A stretch of 10,294 nt of DNA from Methanobacteriota archaeon (GTDB lineage Archaea > Thermoplasmatota > DTKX01 > GCA-020343715): NCBI GenBank assembly GCA_030597775.1, contig JAUVRF010000029.1:1-10294 (forward strand). The letters run 5' to 3'. The position numbers and the translations under genes were made by a program. Numbering within the stretch: the first letter of the stretch is position 1; the number at the start of each line of letters is the position of its first letter. Shown one piece after another: positions 1 to 5,675 of this stretch. Under the pieces are notes generated by a model. The model worked only from the letters and a program-made list of their open reading frames with translations, was not told the DNA's origin and searched no databases.

Positions 1-1687
1 CCGCCAATGTCCTCCACCAGGTGGTCCTTCTCGATGTCCGAGTAGGCGTACACGACGGTCTTGCCCTTGGAGACCTTGTACAGGGGCGGCTGGGCTATGA
101 AGACGTATCCCGCCTCGATGAGCTCCCTCATGTAGCGGAAGAAGAAGGTGAGCAGCAGCGTCCGGATGTGGGCACCGTCCACGTCGGCATCGGTCATGAT
201 GATGATCTTGTGGTACCGTGCCTTCTCCAGGTCGAACTCGTCGGCGATGGATGTGCCCAGGGCTGTGATCAGGGCCTGGATCTCGTTGTTCTTGAGGATG
301 CGGTCTATGGGGGCCTTCTCCACGTTGATGATCTTGCCCCGCAGGGGCAGGATGGCCTGGAACTGCCGGTCCCTGCCCTGCTTGGCGGAGCCCCCGGCGG
401 AGTCGCCCTCGACGATGTAGATCTCGGTTATCTCGGGGCGTCGGTCGGAGCAATCGGCCAGCTTGCCTGGCAGGGTGGAGGACTCCAGGTAGCCCTTGCG
501 GCGGGTGAGCTCCCTGGCCTTCCGGGCCGCCTCCCGGGCCTTGGCGGCCATCTTGGCCTTTCCGATGATGGTCTCGGCCTCCCGGGGATGCTCCAGGAGG
601 TACTCGCCCAGCTTGTCGTTGATGATGGACTCCACGGTGCCCTTCATCTCCGAGTTCCCCAGCTTGGTCTTGGTCTGGCCCTCGAACTGGGGGTCGGAGA
701 GGCGCACGCACAGGATGGCGGTGATGCCCTCCCTGACGTCGTCGCCTGACATGGCGCTGTCGCTCTCCTTGGCCCCCTTCATGTTCTTGGCGTAGTCGTT
801 GATGGTGCGTGTCATGGCCGCGCGGAAGCCCGACAGGTGGGTCCCGCCCTCCATGGTGTGGATGTTGTTGGCGTAGGCGTACACGCTCTCGGAGTACCCG
901 TCGGTGTACTGGATGGCGACCTCCACCTCGGCCCCGTCCCCCTTCCCGAAGCTGTCGATCGGGGGCTTGTGGATGGCGTTCTTGTTCCGGTTGATGTACT
1001 CGACGAAGCTTATGATGCCGCCCTCGTAGTGGAAGTTCTCCTCGGCCCCCGTGCGGTCGTCGGAGACGTTGATGTGCACGCCCTTGACAAGGAACGCCAG
1101 CTCCCGCAGGCGGGCGGCGATTGTCTCCATGTCGAACACGGTGTTCGTGAAGATTTCCGGGTCCGGCTTGAAGGAGATGATGGTGCCCGTGCCCTCGGCC
1201 TTCGCCACCTTCTCCAGCGTGCTGACGGCATGACCGCGTTCGAAGCGCTGGTAGTGCTCGGTACCGTCGCGGAAGACCCTCACCTCGAGCCACTCGGAGA
1301 GGGCGTTGACCACGGAAACGCCCACGCCGTGGAGGCCACCGGAGACCTTGCAAGATTTAGTGTCGAACTTGCCCCCCGCGTGGAGCTTGGTGAGCACCAG
1401 CTCCGCCCCGGTCATCAGCGTTCCGCTGTGGATCTCGGTCGGTATGCCCCGCCCGTCGTCGGCAACGGTGAGGGAGCCGTCCTCGCGGATGAAGACGTCG
1501 ATGTGTTGGCAGTACCCGACCATCGCCTCGTCGATGCTGTTGTCGACGACCTCGTTGAGGAGATGATGCAGCCCGTGCTCGTCGGTGGATCCGATGTACA
1601 TCGCCGGCCGCTTGCGCACCGCTTCGAGGCCCTCGAGCACCTGGATGCTTTCTGCCGTGTAGGTCTCGTCCTGCGTGGAAAACCCAT
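1..1687 (-). CDS. gyrB: DNA gyrase subunit B (type IIA topoisomerase ATPase/TOPRIM subunit), 3' end outside window
   Basis: ATPase subunit of DNA gyrase, which with GyrA introduces negative supercoils using ATP. About 555 codons are present; short GyrB proteins run to about 640, so roughly 80 C-terminal residues lie beyond base 1. Visible in order: the N-terminal arm (YTAESIQVLEGLEAVRKRPAMYIG begins near 1661); the GHKL ATPase with the catalytic-Glu motif NEVVDNSIDEA (about 1520-1555), DDGRGIP and GLHGVGVSVVN (about 1310-1340); the transducer lysine loop QTKTKLGN (about 654-677); and TOPRIM motifs EGDSAGG (390-410) and DADVDGAHIRTLL (about 152-193). It lacks the long insert of enterobacterial GyrB. 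The start is a problem: the frame is open back to a TAA at 1722-1724 but holds no ATG, GTG or TTG before the arm. The ATG at 1685-1687, behind a purine-rich AGGAAGG, is one base out of frame. ParE is an alternative name, but archaea normally carry gyrase. Confidence 0.93.
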
Positions 1688-1767
1688 CCCTTCCTGTCTT
1701 TCGTCCGCTGCACGGTAGAGGTTAAGAATAGATCACCGAGTCGGGTCTACGCGCTCCTCCTTGGGGA

Positions 1768-1784
1768 CGAAAAACTATATAAAC
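1768..1784 (+). promoter_or_regulatory. BRE/TATA promoter element in the gyrB-nob1 divergent spacer
   Basis: A CGAAAAA block followed directly by CTATATAAAC is a good archaeal BRE plus TATA box read on the plus strand, towards nob1. With the usual offset of about 26 nt from the TATA centre, transcription would begin near 1806, leaving a leader of about 115 nt before the preferred nob1 start. The TATA core is nearly symmetric and reads TTTATATAG on the minus strand, so it could also serve gyrB, but the BRE-like block favours the plus direction. The call rests on motif and spacing only. Confidence 0.6.
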
Positions 1785-1805
1785 GAACAGCTTAAAAGAA
1801 CCTTC

Positions 1806-1859
1806 GGTCCAGGGGGGGTCTGGACACCCCTATTTTCGGCATGTCAAGCCGGAGGGGGC
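1806..1859 (+). other. Two tandem hairpins in the putative nob1 leader
   Basis: The first is a perfect 6-bp inverted repeat, GTCCAG (1807-1812) and CTGGAC (1820-1825), around a G-rich 7-nt loop. The second pairs CGGC (1837-1840) with GCCG (1848-1851) around loop ATGTCAA; it can extend through U-A and U-G pairs, and C- and G-runs flank it. They lie where a transcript from the TATA box at 1775-1784 would begin. No known riboswitch or C/D-box motif was recognised, so the role is unknown. Confidence 0.4.
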
Positions 1860-1889
1860 CCCGTGGGGCGGAGAAAGGGGTCCGTAAGG

Positions 1890-1895
1890 CATATC
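1890..1895 (+). promoter_or_regulatory. Possible second, weak TATA box for a leaderless nob1 transcript
   Basis: CATATC is the only AT-rich hexamer in an otherwise GC-rich stretch, and its centre is about 27 nt before the GTG at 1920. That is the spacing expected for a TATA box feeding a leaderless mRNA. The motif is weak, so this is an alternative to the stronger element at 1768-1784. Confidence 0.25.
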
Positions 1896-1919
1896 ATCAC
1901 CCCCCGCTATCACCTCCCC

Positions 1920-2399
1920 GTGCGCGCCGTTCTAGACGCCTCCGCGATACTCGAGGGCTTCGAGCCCGTGCCCCCGGACGAGTTCGTCGTGCCCCCCTCC
2001 GTGGTGGAGGAGATCTCCAAGGGACGGGCGGGCCGGAGGATGCTGACGATGGTCGACGCCGGCCTCGTCGTCAAGGCGCCCGGGGAGGCCGCGCGGGAGC
2101 TGGTGACGGCCCAGGCCCGGACGATGGGCGAGGAGGACCGCCGCTCCGGGACCGACGTGGACGTGCTCGCCCTCTCCCTCGAGCTGGGCCTGCCCTGCGT
2201 GACTGATGACTACTCCCTCCAGAACGTGGCGGCCAGGCTGGGCGTCGAGGCACGTCCATTCAAGGAGAGGGGGATCAAGGAGGTCTGGGACTGGCAGTAC
2301 CGCTGCACCGGCTGTGGCAGGACCTTCGAGGAGGACGTGGGAGGGGGGGCGGAGTGTCCCGTGTGCGGTCGACCCCTGCGGTCCACGCCGCGACGATGA
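1920..2399 (+). CDS. nob1: Nob1-type rRNA maturation endonuclease (PIN domain plus zinc ribbon)
   Basis: Endonuclease of small-subunit ribosome biogenesis; archaeal Nob1 cleaves the 3' end of the 16S rRNA precursor (established for the family). From GTG 1920 the protein has 159 residues, typical for archaeal Nob1, and begins directly with the PIN strand VRAVLDASAIL. Likely metal-binding acids are D6, E30 or E31, D79 or D81, and D96 or D97 (TDD), matching the PIN pattern of spaced Asp/Glu residues. A C-terminal zinc ribbon has CxxC pairs at C129/C132 and C146/C149. The frame is open upstream to a TTG at 1761 and a GTG at 1863, but that N-terminal stretch is low-complexity and unlike the family, so it was not used. 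No Shine-Dalgarno sequence precedes GTG 1920. The stop overlaps an ATG (ATGA at 2396-2399) in the frame of the downstream ABC ATPase. Confidence 0.9.
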   Translation: MRAVLDASAILEGFEPVPPDEFVVPPSVVEEISKGRAGRRMLTMVDAGLVVKAPGEAARELVTAQARTMGEEDRRSGTDVDVLALSLELGLPCVTDDYSLQNVAARLGVEARPFKERGIKEVWDWQYRCTGCGRTFEEDVGGGAECPVCGRPLRSTPRR

Positions 2400-2417
2400 G
2401 ACTCACGGCGGTATCAA

Positions 2418-2423
2418 TTTATA
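2418..2423 (+). promoter_or_regulatory. TATA box for the ABC transporter operon
   Basis: TTTATA stands out in GC-rich surroundings just after the nob1 stop. Its centre is about 26-27 nt before the GTG at 2447, the spacing expected if transcription starts at or next to that codon. This supports both an independent promoter for the transporter pair and a leaderless GTG start. Confidence 0.55.
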
Positions 2424-2446
2424 CCCAACCATCTGTAGACGGCAAC

Positions 2447-3163
2447 GTGCTCCAGGTGACCCACCTCTCCAAGAGCTACGGCAAGACCCTGGCCGTTGAC
2501 GACGTGAGCCTCACTGTGGAGAAGGGGGAGGTGCTGGGCCTCCTGGGTTCCAACGGGGCCGGCAAGTCCACCACGGTGCGGATGCTAGTGGGGCTGGCAC
2601 GGCCGGACAGCGGCAGGGCCTGGGTCGCCGGGCATGACGTGCAGACCGACCCCATCCCCGCCAAGGCTGCGCTGGGATACCTGCCCGAGACCGTCACGAT
2701 GTACGACCGGCTGACCCTGCGGGAGTACCTGGAGTTCCTGGGTCCCCTCTACGGCATCCTCGGCGAGCAGCTGGAGGAGAGGATCGACGAGCAGGTGGCA
2801 AGGGTCGAGCTGGAGCGCAACATAGACCAGGAGATGGGAACCTACTCCAAGGGAATGGTGCAGCGGGCCGCCCTGGCGGGCGCGACCATCCACGACCCCC
2901 CCGTCCTCATCCTCGACGAGCCCGGGACGGGGCTGGACCCCAGGTTCGTGCGCAAGCTCAAGGAGTGGGTCCGGGAGCTCTCGGAGGACGCCGCGGTGCT
3001 GATCTGCACCCACGTGACCTCCTTCGCGGCCGAGGTGTCGGACCGCCTGGCCATCATGCACAACGGCTCCATCCTGGCCACCGGGACGCTGACCGAGCTG
3101 CGGGTCGCCACGGGGGCCAATGACCTGGAGGAGACCTTCGTGCGCGTGGTCGAGGGCTGGTAG
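2447..3163 (+). CDS. ABC-2-type exporter ATP-binding protein
   Basis: Nucleotide-binding subunit of an ABC exporter, powering the permease encoded immediately downstream. From GTG 2447 it has 238 residues. Visible: Walker A GSNGAGKST (34-42), a Q-loop region in which Glu replaces Gln (GYLPETVTMYDRLT, 77-90), signature YSKGM (133-137, a variant of LSGGQ), Walker B VLILDE (153-158), a D-loop GLDP, and the H-loop histidine H189. The LPE variant and the YSKGM signature are common in ABC-2 exporters of the CcmA/NatA type. An upstream ATG at 2396 overlaps the nob1 stop and would add 17 unaligned residues; the TATA box at 2418-2423 argues for GTG 2447. The substrate is unknown. It probably forms an operon with the permease, whose start lies 15 bp after the stop here. 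Confidence 0.92.
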   Translation: MLQVTHLSKSYGKTLAVDDVSLTVEKGEVLGLLGSNGAGKSTTVRMLVGLARPDSGRAWVAGHDVQTDPIPAKAALGYLPETVTMYDRLTLREYLEFLGPLYGILGEQLEERIDEQVARVELERNIDQEMGTYSKGMVQRAALAGATIHDPPVLILDEPGTGLDPRFVRKLKEWVRELSEDAAVLICTHVTSFAAEVSDRLAIMHNGSILATGTLTELRVATGANDLEETFVRVVEGW

Positions 3164-3171
3164 GAGGAGGT
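3164..3171 (+). promoter_or_regulatory. Shine-Dalgarno site for the ABC permease
   Basis: GAGGAGGT lies right after the ATPase stop and 7 nt before ATG 3179. It decides the permease start against the in-frame GTG at 3170, which lies inside this purine block. Confidence 0.7.
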
Positions 3172-3178
3172 GGCGAGG

Positions 3179-4678
3179 ATGGGTGCGGCCTTTCACATCT
3201 ACAACCTCGCGGCCACCCTGGCCGTGCGCAGGTTCGTGGCGACCTACCGCAAGCACGTGCTCATGCTGGTCATCTTCATTATCATGGTCGTGTTCTCACT
3301 TGCGTTCCTGATCCGGGTCGCCATGATGGCCACCACGGAGGAGGGGGCCGCTGACCTCCAGCAGACCCTCACCGCAGGGGCTCTCGCGACCGTTGCGTTC
3401 GTGCTCCTCTTCGTCCGCGGCCTCGTGGACGTGCAGCGGGCGGTGCTCAAGGACCGCGCCCTCTGGTCCACGCTGACGGCTCCCATAGGCGAGGGGCGCG
3501 TCAGGGCGGGCCTGCTGCTGCGGACGATCGTGTTCCAGATGGGCCTCCTCGCCGTCGTGATGGGCACCTTCGCCCTGGTGCTGATGGCGGCCCCCGACAA
3601 GCCGAACCTCCCCCAGCAGGCGGGCCCCCTCATAGTGCTCGCGGGCCTGGCGGCCTCCGCCCTGCCCCTTCCCCTGCTCCTCAGCGGGATGGGTGTCAAG
3701 GAGGGGCGTCACAAGGTCATCCTGGGCATGCTCATCGCCCTGGAGGTGGTCTTCACCTCGGCGCTCATGTTCGATGCCCCCATGGAGTGGATGCTGGCCC
3801 TGGGCGTGGTCCTGCTGGTGGCGTGCGTGGTGGTGACGTACCTCGGACCCCCGGTGCTGGCCCCCGCCTGGTCCTCGGCAGAGGGCCAGAGGTACAGGCC
3901 CTCGGGCACCCATCGCGGTCTCCCACCCGCCTTCTCCGTCCTGTTGCCGAGGAACGACCCCATCTCCCGGGCGCTGTTCCGTCGGGAGATGGGACTCAGC
4001 TTCCCTCTCCGACAACGGGCATCCATGGCGGGCCTCAACGTGGCTGTGGTGATTGGCATGGTGGTGGTGAACATCCAGATCGGCCAGATCATGCTGGAGA
4101 GCGGTCTCGAGGACTACTACAGAACGCTGGTGACGCCCCTCATGGTGGGCCTTGGCATCTACGCCATATGCTACTTCCAGGCCACGATGCCCCTGGTCGA
4201 TGGCGTGACGAGGGAAGGGCCCGCGTTCTGGGTGATGAGGACCGTGCCCGTGACCTCGAAGCGTTACATCGGGACCAAGGTCCGTCCATTGCTGGCCTTC
4301 ATGCCGCTCAGCGCCGTGGCGGCCGGGTTCGCCCTTCCATTCGTGGTGGGCATGGGCTGGGAGGCCATGGCCGTCGGGGTGCTGAGCGCCGCGGCGGTAT
4401 ACATGGCCTTCCTGGGCGTGGGAGCCTGGGCAGGGGCCACGTATCCCAACCTGGACCACCACTCGAACGCCCCCCCGGACATCGTGCTGGCGTTCTACCT
4501 GATGTTCGCCTGCCTCTTCTTGGAGGGGTTCCTGCTGATACCCGTCGTGGTGATCGCCTTCATAGAGCCCCTCATCGGGGTGCTCGCGGCCCTGGTGGTC
4601 GTGCTGATCGGCTGGGGCATCATGAGGATGGGCATCATCGCGGGGGGCAGGTCGTTGCGCAGATTGGAGATAGGTTGA
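3179..4678 (+). CDS. ABC exporter permease with about 12 membrane segments, substrate unknown
   Basis: Integral membrane partner of the preceding ATPase; 499 residues from ATG 3179. Hydrophobic segments by eye, with approximate residues: 27-50, 67-85, 116-138, 149-171, 180-198, 203-227, 282-304, 317-335, 371-392, 395-421, 434-463 and 465-487. The N-terminus is basic and amphipathic, without a signal peptide. A hydrophilic stretch at about 228-280 separates two six-helix halves, as in a fused pair of ABC-2 permease domains. The second half contains GPAFWVMRTVPVTSKRYIG (347-365), resembling the cytoplasmic loop of the large putative ABC-2 exporter permeases (the group Pfam calls ABC_tran_2); this is recognition from memory, not a search. 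No peptidase, accessory or biosynthetic gene lies nearby to suggest a cargo. The gene ends 22 bp from the convergent prenyltransferase. Confidence 0.85.
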   Translation: MGAAFHIYNLAATLAVRRFVATYRKHVLMLVIFIIMVVFSLAFLIRVAMMATTEEGAADLQQTLTAGALATVAFVLLFVRGLVDVQRAVLKDRALWSTLTAPIGEGRVRAGLLLRTIVFQMGLLAVVMGTFALVLMAAPDKPNLPQQAGPLIVLAGLAASALPLPLLLSGMGVKEGRHKVILGMLIALEVVFTSALMFDAPMEWMLALGVVLLVACVVVTYLGPPVLAPAWSSAEGQRYRPSGTHRGLPPAFSVLLPRNDPISRALFRREMGLSFPLRQRASMAGLNVAVVIGMVVVNIQIGQIMLESGLEDYYRTLVTPLMVGLGIYAICYFQATMPLVDGVTREGPAFWVMRTVPVTSKRYIGTKVRPLLAFMPLSAVAAGFALPFVVGMGWEAMAVGVLSAAAVYMAFLGVGAWAGATYPNLDHHSNAPPDIVLAFYLMFACLFLEGFLLIPVVVIAFIEPLIGVLAALVVVLIGWGIMRMGIIAGGRSLRRLEIG

Positions 4679-4700
4679 CGACCCGTCCGCAGGGGAGGGC

Positions 4701-5486
4701 TCACTTGCCGTAGCGTCGCTTGCGGAGCTGATACGCCCTGATTGACCGTAGGAAGTCCACCTTGCGGAAGCCGGGCCAGTAGACGTCGGTGAAGTACAGC
4801 TCCGAGTATGCCAGCTGCCAGAGCAGGAAGTTGGATATGCGCTCCTCGCCCGAGGTCCGCAGTATCAGGTCAGGGTCGGGGATGTCCGAGGTGTAGAGGT
4901 ACCTGGAGAACAGGTCCTCGTCGATGTCATCCACGGCGATCTTGGTGTCCACGGCGTCCTTCGCAAGTAGGCGGATGGCGTTCAGGATCTCCTCACGACC
5001 CCCGTAGGCCACCGCCAGGTTGAAGCTGTAATCGGTGTACTCGGCGGTCCGTTCCTCGGCGTACCGGATGGCCTCCTGGACCTCCTGGGGCAGGAGCTCC
5101 AGGTTCCCGATGGCCCGGATGCGTATCCGGTGCTTGTGGACCCGTTCATCATCCCCGGCCCTGCGGAAGTTCTTGGCGAACAGGGTCATCAGCTCTTCCA
5201 CCTCCCCGGGGTCCCGGTTCAGGTTCTCGGTGGAGAAGGCGTACACCGTGAGCACCCTGACGCCCACCTCCACGCACCAGTCGAGAAGCTCCTCCAGCTT
5301 GTCCCTGCCCATCTCGTGGCCGTCCGAGGCGCCCAGGCCGAAGCTGTCCGCGAACCTGCGGTTCCCGTCCATGATGATGGCGACGTGACCGGGCACGGGG
5401 CCTTCCTGGACATCCCTGAGCAGCTTGTGCTCGTAGGTCCGGTAGACCGTGTCTGACACTGCCTTCCTGATATCGGACGTGGGCAC
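4701..5486 (-). CDS. uppS: cis-prenyltransferase (polyprenyl/undecaprenyl diphosphate synthase family)
   Basis: Condenses isopentenyl diphosphate units in the Z configuration onto an allylic diphosphate. In archaea the product is the polyprenyl (dolichol-type) lipid that carries glycans for protein glycosylation. The 261-residue protein shows all conserved blocks: HVAIIMDGNRRFA (34-46, with D40 the catalytic/Mg Asp; the second R replaces the W or Y often seen in this motif), YAFSTENLNRD (82-92), NLAVAYGGREEI (156-167), and DPDLILRTSGEERISNFLLWQLAYSELYF (204-232), which carries the diphosphate-binding Arg residues. The N-terminal 30 residues (YRTYEHKLLRDV) are the extension usual in archaeal members. 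The only in-frame start is GTG 5486, because a TGA stands six codons upstream. AGAGGT abuts the GTG and a TATA box lies about 34 bp upstream, implying a very short leader. Confidence 0.93.
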   Translation of the reverse strand: MPTSDIRKAVSDTVYRTYEHKLLRDVQEGPVPGHVAIIMDGNRRFADSFGLGASDGHEMGRDKLEELLDWCVEVGVRVLTVYAFSTENLNRDPGEVEELMTLFAKNFRRAGDDERVHKHRIRIRAIGNLELLPQEVQEAIRYAEERTAEYTDYSFNLAVAYGGREEILNAIRLLAKDAVDTKIAVDDIDEDLFSRYLYTSDIPDPDLILRTSGEERISNFLLWQLAYSELYFTDVYWPGFRKVDFLRSIRAYQLRKRRYGK

Positions 5487-5516
5487 ACCTCTTGACCGTC
5501 ACGTACCTGACAGACC

Positions 5517-5524
5517 ATATATAC
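5517..5524 (-). promoter_or_regulatory. TATA box for the cis-prenyltransferase gene
   Basis: On the minus strand the sequence reads GTATATAT, an excellent archaeal TATA box. Its centre is about 34 nt before GTG 5486, so transcription should begin about 8 nt upstream of the start, giving a nearly leaderless mRNA. It shares the 189-bp divergent spacer with the rfcL promoter, about 110 bp away. Confidence 0.65.
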
Positions 5525-5630
5525 AGTTATCGCAGGCGAGGGAGGAGCTGCCAGGGTCCACTGGGTGTCGGGGCGTTCACGGGTTTCCTGGCCGGTCATC
5601 TCCCCGCATCTGACCTCCACCCACCCCCCC

Positions 5631-5657
5631 CGAAAATGCCTTTAGGTCAGGGGCCCC
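5631..5657 (+). promoter_or_regulatory. Putative rfcL promoter: CGAAAA block, TTTAGG and GGGGCCCC palindrome
   Basis: CGAAAA (5631-5636, BRE-like), CCTTTAGG (5639-5646, a degenerate TATA box) and the perfect palindrome GGGGCCCC (5650-5657) lie 19-45 bp before the rfcL GTG. TTTAGG is centred about 32 nt from that start. A near copy precedes taw1 at 7272-7296. The CGAAAA block also precedes the TATA box at 1768. The element is inferred from position and repetition. Confidence 0.5.
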
Positions 5658-5675
5658 TCACGTCATGGGACTAGC

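Noticed and set aside
21..1718. Plus-strand open frames opposite gyrB (about 242 and 293 codons)
   Set aside because: The minus strand encodes unmistakable GyrB motifs across the same bases; the plus frames show no domain.
1761..1919. N-terminal extension of Nob1 from TTG 1761 or GTG 1863
   Set aside because: Nob1 proteins start at the PIN strand, which begins at GTG 1920; the extension would translate the promoter and hairpins.
3296..4462. Minus-strand open frame of about 388 codons opposite the ABC permease
   Set aside because: Very His/Gln/Gly-rich, as expected from the complement of hydrophobic codons; no start signal or family resemblance.
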